Shown piece by piece: positions 51,454 through 60,184 of a DNA stretch of 64,000 nt. Location: contig CP070696.1 of the NCBI GenBank assembly GCA_020353535.1, positions 3,102,554 to 3,166,553 of the forward strand. Reading direction: 5' to 3'. Within the stretch, counting starts at the first letter, position 1. Each line of letters starts with the position of its first letter. Source of the DNA: Spirochaetaceae bacterium (lineage in GTDB: Bacteria; Spirochaetota; Spirochaetia; SZUA-6; DRHE01). The translations under genes were made by a program, and so were the position numbers. The notes under the pieces were generated by a model. That model was not told the DNA's origin. It saw only the letters and a list, made by a program, of their open reading frames with translations, and did no database searches.

Positions 51454-52734
51454 ATGGCGCGCGTGCTCTGTCTGGTTCTGGGCGGGGGCCGGGGAGAACG
51501 GCTCTACCCTCTGACCATGGAACGGGCCAAACCGGCGGTTCCCTTCGGGGGCAAGTACCGCCTGGTGGACATTCCCATATCCAGCTGTATCCATTCGGGA
51601 TTTCGCCAGATCTATATCCTGACCCAGTTCAACTCCGCCTCCCTCCACAACCACATTGCCAACACCTACATCTTCGACAGCTTTTCTCAAGGATTCATCG
51701 AGATCCTGGCGGCGGAACAGACCTACGAGCATTCCAGTTGGTACATGGGTACCGCCGACGCCGTGCGAAAGAATTTCATCCACTTCCGTACTCAGAATCC
51801 CGACTACTATATGATCCTCTCCGGCGACCAACTGTACCGCATGGACCTGCAGGAGTTCTTCAGCAACCATCAGGCAGGCGGGGCGGAAATAAGCGTGGCC
51901 GTGACGCCCGTGAGCGCGGAGAAGTGTCGGCACTTCGGCATCCTCCAGGTCGATCCAAAGGGTCGAATCGCGCGCTTCGTGGAAAAACCGCAGACAGAGG
52001 AGCAGATCGCCGATCTCAAGATTCCCGACACCCTGCGGGGAAAACTTGCCGGAATCAGCCCGGACCGGGAGTATCTGGCCTCTATGGGCATCTACATATT
52101 CAATCAGGGAATCCTGAGAAAAGCCCTGGACAATGAGTACACAGATTTCGGCAAAGAGATCATACCCAAGAGCATCGAAAATTTTAAGGTTCAGGCCTAC
52201 ATCTTCAACGGTTTCTGGGAGGATATCGGGACGATCAAATCATTCTACGAAACCACCATTAACCTGACAAATATCACCCCGGATTTCGACTTCTACAAGG
52301 AGAGCCAACCGATCTACACGCGGCGTCGGGATCTGCCCGCCTCAAAGATCAACTCCTGCACCATCACCCAATGCCTGACCGCCGACGGCTGCATCATCAC
52401 CAACGGCAACATCATGCATTCGGTCATCGGAATCCGCACCATCATCGAATCAGGCGCTACCCTGGACGGAGTGGTTTGCATGGGAGCGGATTGGTACGAG
52501 ACCGTGGAGCAGAAAAGTCAAAACAGAGAACAGGGAGTGCCGGACATCGGCATCGGCAAAGGAAGCTTGATTCGACGGGCCATCATCGACAAGAACGCCC
52601 GGATTGGAGAGGTCTGTCGTATCGGTGTCGATAATATCGAACGAAAAGACGGGGACTACGACAACTACCATATCCGCGATGGCATCATCGTGATTCCCAA
52701 GAACGCCGTAATTCCCTCAGGTACAGTTATTTAA
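51454..52734 (+). CDS. glgC: Glucose-1-phosphate adenylyltransferase
   Basis: Makes ADP-glucose, the glycogen precursor, from glucose-1-phosphate and ATP. The 426 residues start VLCLVLGGGRGERLYPLTMERAKPAVPFGG, the nucleotide-binding motif, with SGDQLYRMD for the metal site and a C-terminal left-handed beta-helix (IIDKNARIGEVCRIG). Allosteric arginines of the N-terminus are present as R and K positions but their effector is unknown. Single gene with its own promoter. No other glycogen gene is nearby. Confidence 0.95.
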   Translation: MARVLCLVLGGGRGERLYPLTMERAKPAVPFGGKYRLVDIPISSCIHSGFRQIYILTQFNSASLHNHIANTYIFDSFSQGFIEILAAEQTYEHSSWYMGTADAVRKNFIHFRTQNPDYYMILSGDQLYRMDLQEFFSNHQAGGAEISVAVTPVSAEKCRHFGILQVDPKGRIARFVEKPQTEEQIADLKIPDTLRGKLAGISPDREYLASMGIYIFNQGILRKALDNEYTDFGKEIIPKSIENFKVQAYIFNGFWEDIGTIKSFYETTINLTNITPDFDFYKESQPIYTRRRDLPASKINSCTITQCLTADGCIITNGNIMHSVIGIRTIIESGATLDGVVCMGADWYETVEQKSQNREQGVPDIGIGKGSLIRRAIIDKNARIGEVCRIGVDNIERKDGDYDNYHIRDGIIVIPKNAVIPSGTVI

Positions 52735-52901
52735 TCTCTTCTGTCGATCCGAGCTCACTCAGCCGCTACCAGGCTGCTTGCCTTTGGGGGGCTAATAGCA
52801 TCAATACGTTTGCCGCCGGCTCGGTAATTTACTATTTTATTGGTGAAAACAAGTTGAAAGTTGAACAAAATATGAACTGGTTATTGATCGAGGAGGACAT
52901 C

Positions 52902-54401
52902 ATGCAGAACAGACGCGCTTTAGTTGTTGTTCTATCTCTTATGGTCTTGTTCCTGTTTCTCGTATCCTGTTCCCAAGCTTACAGCACCGGACAACGGGAA
53001 GCTGAAGGCGAAACCTCAGTTATGAACCAGCCCGTGAAAGGCGAGCCCATAGTTCCAACTCTTGAGCAGATACAATACTCCTTCCAGCAGGTAGCACAGG
53101 CAGCGCTTCCCGTCGTAGTAGAGATCAATACGATCGAAGTGATCACCCAGAGGATTCCTCGCTCCGAGTCACCATGGGATTTTTTCTTCGGGCCTTCCCC
53201 CAGCCCGGGGGATTCCGAGGAGAGGGAGTTCCGGCAGCCCGGACTCGGTTCCGGTGTAATCGTAGCCCGGACGAACGGTAAGGTGTACGTACTGACCAAC
53301 AACCACGTGGCCGGGGAAGCCGAGGAGATCAGCATCAACCTGCACGACGGCCGGGAGTTCAAAGGAAAGCTAGTGGGTTCCGATCCCCGCAGGGACCTGG
53401 CTGTGATCATCTTCGAAACCCGGGAGGAGGTTCCAGTGGCCACTCTGGGTGATTCGGACTCCCTACAAGTCGGAGATCTGGTCCTGGCCGTGGGCAATCC
53501 ATTCGGTTTCGAATCCACAATCACCATGGGTATCATCAGTGCCCTGGGCCGGCAGGCCGACTCGGGGTCAAGCGTTGCCAGTCTGACCGACTACATCCAG
53601 ACCGATGCGTCGATCAACCCTGGTAACTCCGGCGGCGCGCTGGTGAACCTGAGGGGCGAGGTGATCGGTATAAACACCTGGATCGCCTCCCGTACCGGTT
53701 CCAGTGCGGGGTTGGGATTCGCCGTGCCCATCAACACCGCCAAGAAGACGGTGGACGAAATTCTCACAAAAGGCCGAGTGGAGTACGGATGGCTGGGCGT
53801 GCAGATCGTGGACGTGGATCCACAGAGATTTCCCGACTACCGGGAGGATTTCAAGCTGGGAACAGCAACCGGATCCTTCGTGGTAAACATCTTCAAGGGA
53901 TCCCCGGCTTATAATGCGGGAGTTCTTCCCGGTGATTACATCACCGCAATCGGTGGCCGGAACGTCAAAAACACCAGCGACCTCACCCGGATCGTCGGCA
54001 ACCTGCCGCCGGGAAACCGCTATGACGTTTCGGTTATCCGCAATGGTCGCGAGCAGAGCTTCGACATCCGTCTGGCTATTCGCGAAGAGGACAAAGAAAT
54101 CGCAGCCCAAAGCAAGAACCTCTGGCCGGGGATGTACATTGCCACCATAAGCCCGGAGCTGAGGGATCAACTCTCTATTCCCGAAAAACTGGAGGGTGTC
54201 TTGGTTACGGTGGTTCAGGAAGAATCCCCAGCGGCTACCGCGGGGTACCGCCAGGGTGATGTGGTTCAAGAGGTGGATGGGCGTACAATACGCAGCGCCT
54301 TTGACTTCTACCAAGCCCTGAACAACGCCAGCGGCCGCAAGATGAGCACCAAGGTGTTCCGGCAGAACAACGAGGTGACGGTGGAGATGGAAACGAAGTA
54401 A
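52902..54401 (+). CDS. HtrA/DegQ-type serine protease lipoprotein
   Basis: A 499-residue envelope protease. It begins with a lipoprotein signal whose lipobox is LFLVSC (cysteine about residue 23). The trypsin-like triad is His in TNNHVAG (about 135), Asp in RRDLAVI (about 164) and Ser in NPGNSGGAL (about 242). Two PDZ domains follow (about 290-390 and 400-495). Role: protein quality control in the periplasm. The ATG at 52902 follows GAGGAGG; an upstream in-frame ATG would hide the signal. Lipid anchoring of HtrA is less usual than a free periplasmic form. A strong terminator follows. Confidence 0.93.
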   Translation: MQNRRALVVVLSLMVLFLFLVSCSQAYSTGQREAEGETSVMNQPVKGEPIVPTLEQIQYSFQQVAQAALPVVVEINTIEVITQRIPRSESPWDFFFGPSPSPGDSEEREFRQPGLGSGVIVARTNGKVYVLTNNHVAGEAEEISINLHDGREFKGKLVGSDPRRDLAVIIFETREEVPVATLGDSDSLQVGDLVLAVGNPFGFESTITMGIISALGRQADSGSSVASLTDYIQTDASINPGNSGGALVNLRGEVIGINTWIASRTGSSAGLGFAVPINTAKKTVDEILTKGRVEYGWLGVQIVDVDPQRFPDYREDFKLGTATGSFVVNIFKGSPAYNAGVLPGDYITAIGGRNVKNTSDLTRIVGNLPPGNRYDVSVIRNGREQSFDIRLAIREEDKEIAAQSKNLWPGMYIATISPELRDQLSIPEKLEGVLVTVVQEESPAATAGYRQGDVVQEVDGRTIRSAFDFYQALNNASGRKMSTKVFRQNNEVTVEMETK

Positions 54402-54450
54402 GGGGGGAATGCCTTCCCGCACCGTTAATATATTCGACGAAGCGGATAGA

Positions 54451-54490
54451 GCTGCTCCAGCAGACGACTGGAGCAGCTTTTTTATTTTTC
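54451..54490 (+). terminator. Rho-independent terminator after the HtrA-type gene
   Basis: GCTGCTCCAG (54451-54460) pairs perfectly with CTGGAGCAGC (54468-54477) around a 7-nt loop, followed by TTTTTTATTTTT. The convergent mscS stop codon lies inside the T-run. Confidence 0.95.
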
Positions 54491-55636
54491 CGGAGAAGCC
54501 TGATGGATAATCGGTTCCTTGACGTGAAGATCCACCTGGGGAAAAGGGATTACGATGCCGTCTTGCTTGAAGGCTCGCCAGATTTCCAGATTGTTCCAGG
54601 CTCCCGCGGCCAGCTTGTTGGTGGCCTCGTCGATCCATGTCCAAAGTACCATTTCGATTCCCGAATCCTGAAAAGCGCCGACACGGGCCCCCGGTGCCAT
54701 GTCTTTCAGGCTGTAGGGGTTCCGGGAGGCCACGTCAAGCAACACCTCCAGAGCCCGATCCAGGTCGGTGCTGTAGGAAACCTGTACCCTGTTCACGACG
54801 ATAATACGCCTGTCGTTGTAGGAATAGTTGTGGATGCTGTTGCCCACCAGCTGGCTGTTGGGCACGATGATCGTCTCATTTGTCAGGGTATTGATCACGG
54901 TTGAACGCAGCTTGATCTGCACCACATCCCCCTCCAAACCGTTGACCAGGATGCGGTCTCCCTCCTTGACCGGACGTTCGAAAAAGATGACCAACCCGGC
55001 CACGTAGTTGGCCACGACGTTTTGAAGACCGAAGCCGATGCCGATGCCCAGCGCGCCGATCACGACTGCCAGGGAGGAGAGGTTGATGCCGATGATGGAA
55101 AGACCGATCAGGATGGCCAGAATCAGCACGCCGTAGCGTACCAGGCTGGAAATGGTAAAGCGGCTGGCATCGGTGATGGTCAGCTTCTGAAGCACCGTCG
55201 CATCAAGAAAGCGCCGGGTCAGCTTGCTGACCCAGGAGGCCAGATACACGATCGGAATGGCCAGCAGGATGGTGATCACAGAGATGCGGGAGGAACCCGC
55301 AGCAGTAAAGGGCGTGGTCAATACCTCCCATACCCGGGCCAGGAAATTGCCGATCTCCGCCCCAAAAAAGCTGAACACGATGAACAACAGGACAATCAGG
55401 ACGACGATGCGCAATACCAGGCGGATGTAGCGGTAGATCTTCTGCTTGTTCTCATCTGGAATTGTGACCTGCTTGAGGATGACTCGCTTGAGAATCACAA
55501 GCAGGACCCTGGCCACGACAAAGAGCAGAACCAGAGGCAGCACGAACCGTAATATCGCCTGCAGGGGGGAGAAGAAGAAGGAAATGCTTCCGATTTCAAG
55601 GGGAGTGAGCAGAAAAGCTTTCAGATTTGCGATCAT
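54482..55636 (-). CDS. mscS: MscS-family mechanosensitive channel
   Basis: A 384-residue membrane channel that opens on hypo-osmotic tension. Four or so hydrophobic segments precede the pore-lining helix and the conserved ALGIGIGFGLQNVVANYVAGLVIFFERPVKEGDR (read in parts). The C-terminal beta domain has NETIIVPNSQLVGN and the vestibule region. Single gene, convergent with the protease gene. Confidence 0.92.
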   Translation of the reverse strand: MIANLKAFLLTPLEIGSISFFFSPLQAILRFVLPLVLLFVVARVLLVILKRVILKQVTIPDENKQKIYRYIRLVLRIVVLIVLLFIVFSFFGAEIGNFLARVWEVLTTPFTAAGSSRISVITILLAIPIVYLASWVSKLTRRFLDATVLQKLTITDASRFTISSLVRYGVLILAILIGLSIIGINLSSLAVVIGALGIGIGFGLQNVVANYVAGLVIFFERPVKEGDRILVNGLEGDVVQIKLRSTVINTLTNETIIVPNSQLVGNSIHNYSYNDRRIIVVNRVQVSYSTDLDRALEVLLDVASRNPYSLKDMAPGARVGAFQDSGIEMVLWTWIDEATNKLAAGAWNNLEIWRAFKQDGIVIPFPQVDLHVKEPIIHQASPEK

Positions 55637-55774
55637 ATTGATCTTTTCGGCAGCTGCCCGTCCGCCGATTAAAGGCTTTTCGTAATCGTTTGGCTGATTA
55701 AAATCCTATTTGTCCCGCAATAACCCTGGTGACCAAGTCATTGAATCATTTCAATTACGATACATATCCACATC

Positions 55775-55802
55775 TTGACATGGCCGGCCCATATCCTACA
55801 CT
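55775..55802 (+). promoter_or_regulatory. Possible promoter of the sirtuin gene
   Basis: TTGACA (55775-55780), 16 bp, TACACT (55797-55802). If real, transcription would begin only a few bases before ATG 55813, giving a nearly leaderless mRNA. Confidence 0.5.
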
Positions 55803-55812
55803 GGTATCTCGA

Positions 55813-56577
55813 ATGATAGACTCCAGCTCCCAAGAACTTACAAAGAGAAGAATCGAAGAGGCAGTCGAGATCATTCAAGATGCTCGCCATCTGGTTGCCT
55901 TCACCGGGGCGGGCATCTCCGTGGAAAGTGGTGTATCGCCGTTTCGAGGCCCCGGAGGGCTGTGGAACAGCTACGATCCCAAATACCTGGAGTTGTCCTA
56001 CCTGACCCGACACCCTGACAAATGCTGGCGAATCCTCAAAGAGATCTTCTACGAGCACTTTGCCAAGGCCCGCCCCAACGATGCCCATCAGGTTCTGGCC
56101 CGCCTGGAACACCGAGGTGTTCTTAAAGCTGTGATCACCCAGAACATCGACAACCTTCATCAGGTCGCCGGGACCGAGCGAGTCATCGAGTTTCATGGCA
56201 ATACCCGTGACCTGAGGTGCTTAAGCTGCGGAGAAATAACAGCGGCTGACCCACAGGTACTCGAGGTTCTTCCGCCGACCTGCAGCTGCGGAGGCCTCCT
56301 CAAACCGGACTGCATTTTCTTCGGTGAAGCGATCCCGCAGAAAGCCTGGCTCGAGTCACGGCGGGAGATGGAAGCGGCTGACGGAGTGCTGATAATCGGT
56401 TCCACCGGGGAAGTGTATCCCGCCGCCTCCCTACCCCATCAGGCCGCAGAGAGCGGGGCGCGGATCATCGAAATTAATCCGGAAGAGAGCAATTTCACCC
56501 AGGCAATCAGTGATGTATTCATTCCGCTTCCCGCAGGGGCAGCCATGAACCGGATCGAGGAGCTCCTCGGCAGGTGA
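55813..56577 (+). CDS. Sir2-family NAD-dependent protein deacylase
   Basis: A sirtuin of about 254 residues. NAD-binding LVAFTGAGISVESGVSPFRG, TQNIDNLHQVAG, the catalytic His in EFHGN and zinc cysteines CLSCGE and CSCGG are all present; GSTGEVYPAASLP resembles the bacterial CobB-like group. It removes acetyl or other acyl groups from lysine. Start is uncertain: ATG 55813 gives the usual N-terminus, but the frame is open to a GTG at 55729. DUF2784 follows 10 bp downstream. Confidence 0.9.
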   Translation: MIDSSSQELTKRRIEEAVEIIQDARHLVAFTGAGISVESGVSPFRGPGGLWNSYDPKYLELSYLTRHPDKCWRILKEIFYEHFAKARPNDAHQVLARLEHRGVLKAVITQNIDNLHQVAGTERVIEFHGNTRDLRCLSCGEITAADPQVLEVLPPTCSCGGLLKPDCIFFGEAIPQKAWLESRREMEAADGVLIIGSTGEVYPAASLPHQAAESGARIIEINPEESNFTQAISDVFIPLPAGAAMNRIEELLGR

Positions 56578-56587
56578 GGTACAGTTG

Positions 56588-56998
56588 ATGGGGCGCCTCT
56601 ATGGCATTGCTGCCGACGCGGTCGTAATTTTCCACTTCTGCTACGTGACGTTTACGGTAGGCGGGGAAGTGCTCATTCTCCTGGGCTGTCTGTTTCGGTG
56701 GAGATGGGTACGCAATCTCACCTTCCGTATCATCCATCTGGTGGCCATGGCCGTGGTAGCTCTGGAAGCATTGATCGGGGTGCTCTGTCCACTGACGGAT
56801 TGGGAGTATAGGCTTCGGCTCCTGGCCGGTCAGGACATCGAGGAGGAGATCCCTTTCATGGCTCGACTCGTACGGCAGATCATCTTCTATGATTTTCCCG
56901 CCTGGGTCTTCACCGTCACCTATATCCTCTTCACCCTCCTGGTCGTTGCCACGTTACTTTTCGTTCCTCCCCGACGCAAGGCTAAACCCGACAATTGA
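56588..56998 (+). CDS. DUF2784 membrane protein
   Basis: A 136-residue protein with four hydrophobic segments and the family pattern VVIFHFCYVTFTVGGEVLIL and LIGVLCPLTDWEYRLR (Cys-Pro-Leu-Thr). Function of DUF2784 is unknown. ATG 56588 follows GTGAGG; it is 10 bp after the sirtuin and probably co-transcribed. Confidence 0.82.
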   Translation: MGRLYGIAADAVVIFHFCYVTFTVGGEVLILLGCLFRWRWVRNLTFRIIHLVAMAVVALEALIGVLCPLTDWEYRLRLLAGQDIEEEIPFMARLVRQIIFYDFPAWVFTVTYILFTLLVVATLLFVPPRRKAKPDN

Positions 56999-57145
56999 TA
57001 GTGCGCCTAGAAGTGTCCGCTGCAAACATACAAAAATCAATCGTACTCTAATTGTGAATTGATGGACGTTTGCCTATTCTCGTAGTAAGTTATAAACGAG
57101 CCGCAATCGCAAGCTGCCCAACCTTGTTCAACCGGGATTGTTTAA

Positions 57146-57709
57146 ATGAGTGCTGAGATTCAAAAAATGACGGGAATCCTTGGGTCAGATACTCTTGTTT
57201 TCCCTCTGAAAACCAAGCTTCCCGACGGCACTAGAGTATTGATACGTCCCCTGCTGCCTGAGGATCGCGAAGCCCTACTTCGTGCGTTCGAGAAGCTTTC
57301 TTTGGAATCGCGACGCTTTCGGTTTATGATTCCGATCCGCAAGCTTTCTCGATATCAGCTCAGCTCTCTGATCGAAGTTGATCAGCAGAACCACGTGGCT
57401 ATCGGCGTTCACGACCTCGGCCATCCCGAAAAAACCGGACTCGCAGTCGCTCGTTTCGTCCGCTTGGAGGAGGAACCGCAGGTTGCAGAGTTTGCCATCA
57501 CCGTGATCGATGAATACCAAAATCGAGGACTGGGCAAACTCCTCATTGAAATCCTGATGAAAGCGGCCCAACAGCGAGGGATCGAAGTCCTCCGGGGGTT
57601 TCTGCTCGATGACAACAGACGCATGATTCGTCTGATGGAGCGTTTCGGCGCCCGCATGAAAAGAGAGTCGGGAAACGTGCTGCAGGCTGACCTGCCTATA
57701 TCTAATTGA
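57146..57709 (+). CDS. GNAT-family acetyltransferase
   Basis: A 187-residue acetyltransferase: VLIRPLLPEDREALLRAFEKLS, VAEFAITVIDEYQNRGLGKLLIEILM (the acetyl-CoA loop QNRGLGK) and DDNRRMIRLMERFGARM. This resembles the acetyltransferase domain found on Pat-type lysine acetylases, so it might counteract the sirtuin encoded nearby; that pairing is inference. Single gene. Confidence 0.88.
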   Translation: MSAEIQKMTGILGSDTLVFPLKTKLPDGTRVLIRPLLPEDREALLRAFEKLSLESRRFRFMIPIRKLSRYQLSSLIEVDQQNHVAIGVHDLGHPEKTGLAVARFVRLEEEPQVAEFAITVIDEYQNRGLGKLLIEILMKAAQQRGIEVLRGFLLDDNRRMIRLMERFGARMKRESGNVLQADLPISN

Positions 57710-57731
57710 TCCCGCCGACTGATCCCGCTAC

Positions 57732-57760
57732 TTGACAGACAACACGCTTTTTACTAATTT
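57732..57760 (+). promoter_or_regulatory. Promoter of tRNA-Asn
   Basis: TTGACA (57732-57737), 17 bp, TAATTT (57755-57760), 13 bp before the tRNA 5' end. Confidence 0.8.
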
Positions 57761-57772
57761 ATCTTTCATCAT

Positions 57773-57845
57773 TCCCCTGTAGCTCAGCTGGTAGAGCGGG
57801 TGGCTGTTAACCACTAGGTCGGCAGTTCGAGTCTGTCCGGGGGAG
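57773..57845 (+). tRNA. tRNA-Asn (anticodon GTT)
   Basis: Full cloverleaf: acceptor TCCCCTG with CGGGGGA (one G-U pair), D arm GCTC...GAGC, anticodon stem GGTGG/CCACT with loop CTGTTAA giving GTT at 57806-57808, T arm GGCAG-TTCGAGT-CTGTC, discriminator G. CCA is not encoded. A strong promoter precedes and a terminator follows. The tyrosine integrase downstream suggests this tRNA is an attachment site. Confidence 0.96.
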
Positions 57846-57874
57846 CTAAAAAGCCTTGTATAGCAAGGAATTAG

Positions 57875-57905
57875 AAGCCCTGTTATAGAAACAGGGCTTT
57901 TTTAT
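57875..57905 (+). terminator. Rho-independent terminator after tRNA-Asn
   Basis: AAGCCCTGTT (57875-57884) pairs with AACAGGGCTT (57890-57899) around ATAGA, followed by a T-run. Confidence 0.9.
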
Positions 57906-57963
57906 TGCTAAAAACCCTTGGCTGTACTCAAATTGTGTCAGAAAATTGAGGTATCGAGGTAGT

Positions 57964-59133
57964 ATGGTGGCACAGAAGTATACGCAGTTCGGTCATTACA
58001 CTTTGTACAAGCGGGGTAACCGCTGGCATTACTATTACTACGAAGGACATAAGCGAGTCCGGAAGTCCACGGGAAAAGCCAAGAAATCCGACGCTCTCGA
58101 CGTTATCTCTCAGCTTATGGAAGCCAAGGGTAAATCCGACAAAACCTTCCGAGAATATGCAGAGCCTTTCTTCGTTTGGGATACATGCCCGCGGGTGAAG
58201 CGAAGATTGGATGAAGGAAAGACCATAGGTCAAACCCACGTCAAGAAGAGCCGGGCTTGGCTCGAGAACTATGTGTTTAAGGATTCCATCTTCCCGCACC
58301 TTCAAATCTCTGTGATCCGTCGAGCGGATATCCTTGATCTAAGAAATCGCCTCAGAAAGAAAGCCGGTATCAACACGGTGAACAAGGTCATCTCGACCGT
58401 AAAAACGATTCTGTCAGAGGCTCACTTCCGGGAAGATATATCTGGGGATCCAGGGGCGAAGATCGGGATAATCAAACATGAGAAAAAAGAACGGGGGATT
58501 TTGAGCCGGGATGAGCTTGTGTTTTTGTTCAAAGACATCCCTGGCGTCTGGGACAATCTACAATCCTATTGTGTGTTCAATATAGCTGCGAAAACCGGAA
58601 TGCGCTGTGGTGAGATTCTTGCCCTGACGTGGGGCGTCGTTGATTTCGAAAACGAGACAATAGACATCCGCCAGGCATGGAAAGACGCCAAGACTCTCGG
58701 GTTACCCAAGTCGAATAAAAAGCGGCGGATCCCGGTGTCTTCGAGTGTGCTAAATCCATTGCTCAATCTGCAGGAAGAAAGTATCCGGATAAGAGATACG
58801 GACCTGGTGTTCTGCTATGACGACGGCTCACGGCTCGGTGTAACATGGTGGAAGAAAGCCTTTTCTCGGGCTATGAATGCGGCTGAAAAAACGGAAAAAG
58901 CCTGTACCGATTGGATTGAGAGAAACATAACCCCACACAGCCTCCGACATTCCCTAAATTCTCATCTACTGGCTACTGGTACCGATCCAATCAAAGTACG
59001 GGCGTATATGGGGTGGTCTGATAACGTCTTTCAACCTGTTTTGACACCGGTACAGGCGGGATATACGCGCTGGCCCCCGGAACACCTGCGCGATCTTGTA
59101 CCTGCAATTGACAAGATATTCAGCACTGTTTGA
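57964..59133 (+). CDS. Tyrosine recombinase / integrase
   Basis: A 389-residue phage-type integrase next to tRNA-Asn. The N-terminal part has a basic/aromatic start (HYTLYKRGNRWHYYYYEG) and a SAM-like core-binding region; the catalytic domain shows KTGMRCGEILAL (first Arg), SLRHSLNSHLLATG (His-x-x-Arg) and GWSD followed by the presumed nucleophile Tyr in AGYTRW. Residues are intact, so it may be active. ATG 57964 follows GAGGTAGT. Codon use and lower GC than neighbours hint at acquisition. Confidence 0.92.
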   Translation: MVAQKYTQFGHYTLYKRGNRWHYYYYEGHKRVRKSTGKAKKSDALDVISQLMEAKGKSDKTFREYAEPFFVWDTCPRVKRRLDEGKTIGQTHVKKSRAWLENYVFKDSIFPHLQISVIRRADILDLRNRLRKKAGINTVNKVISTVKTILSEAHFREDISGDPGAKIGIIKHEKKERGILSRDELVFLFKDIPGVWDNLQSYCVFNIAAKTGMRCGEILALTWGVVDFENETIDIRQAWKDAKTLGLPKSNKKRRIPVSSSVLNPLLNLQEESIRIRDTDLVFCYDDGSRLGVTWWKKAFSRAMNAAEKTEKACTDWIERNITPHSLRHSLNSHLLATGTDPIKVRAYMGWSDNVFQPVLTPVQAGYTRWPPEHLRDLVPAIDKIFSTV

Positions 59134-60184
59134 ATGCCACCTCTAGGGTGTTACAAAATGTTAGTTGTGTTAGAAAAGAGCCTATGTCGCCAATAATAAT
59201 TGGAGACGAGAATGACCGGTATATAGTGGGGTGATACCGCCAGACTATGGATAGCCCTAATGTTTTAGTTTTGGAAACTTATCTCTGGAGGCCAACAATA
59301 CCAGTAAAAAAAGTCCAAAGGTTCAGGCGAATAGTAACCCGTACAGAGTTCCCAACAACCTGGCATGAAAACGCGGCCAAGGCAGTTTCCTTAAATCACC
59401 GGTGAGGCCTATCTATTGGTGGATCCGGCATAGGGGTACGGATTTACACTTCTGGCAGGGCACAAAACTCCGTGCGTTACTCACACCCACAGCGTTCATG
59501 ATTTGTCCGATTGACACCAACTCGGTATCCTCCCGGGCGACCTCACATGGATCCGGACCGTCTGCGACGTGCAGATGGACGGCTCTGTCTCGTGATTCGG
59601 CTCCGGGGTGCGCACCGGAATCGACATACCCGATTCTCTTTGTGTTGGTACTATCAGCTCCAGCTCGGTACCAAACTCCGAATACCTTACAGCGCCATCG
59701 GTAGAGCATCGGTATTTTGAACCTACAGGATCAGTACACGCTTTTAATATCTGCTACCGGGGAAAGGATAGCCGGCAGGTGCATAGGGATATGGGCAAGC
59801 TTCTTATGGAGTCAAGGATCTACTAAAATCGACTGGAGAATATCCAGAATTATCGCGGGCTGATAATCCAGCTGGTCGGCGGATTGCTGGCCTAGTTGGA
59901 ACAGTCGGTCGGTCTGGTCAGAAGCATCCGCTTTCCCTTCGGTCTGTCTGACTATCGGCTCGACATCGAGCAGGCTCCTGCCCCCATCCCCTACGTCTGC
60001 TACCTGCGTGACCATTACAACATGTTCGATCTGATCCACTAGGTAGATGCTGCTGAGCAGGTGATCGAAGTCTTTCAGCAGAGGATTGCTCTGCTCCGTT
60101 AGTCTCCCTTTTCGAGAATCGACGGCGGTATCAGCGAAGATCCGCACAATCGAACACCACGGCGATTGAAACGTACCGGCTGAT
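59134..60184. other. Low-coding region, probably decayed island DNA
   Basis: Over about 1 kb only short frames exist. A plus frame ending at 59826 (SVHAFNICYRGKDSRQVHRD) and minus frames at 59413-59709 and 59812-60147 read like protein fragments, but none has a convincing start or Shine-Dalgarno. No transposase, att copy of the tRNA 3' end or terminal repeat was seen. The stretch most likely holds remnants of integrated DNA. Confidence 0.5.
59812..60147 (-). CDS. Short unknown ORF downstream of the kinase-like gene
   Basis: A 111-codon frame from GTG 60147 with plausible codon use: NPLLKDFDHLLSSIYLVDQI and LDYQPAIILDILQSILVDP, mostly helical and acidic. It lies 37 bp after the kinase-like gene on the same strand. 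There is no clear Shine-Dalgarno and no recognised family. It could be a small partner of the kinase or the tail of a broken gene. Confidence 0.3.
   Translation of the reverse strand: MRIFADTAVDSRKGRLTEQSNPLLKDFDHLLSSIYLVDQIEHVVMVTQVADVGDGGRSLLDVEPIVRQTEGKADASDQTDRLFQLGQQSADQLDYQPAIILDILQSILVDP

Noticed and set aside
53568..54644. Open frame of 358 codons on the minus strand
   Set aside because: Antisense to the HtrA-type gene and crosses its terminator.
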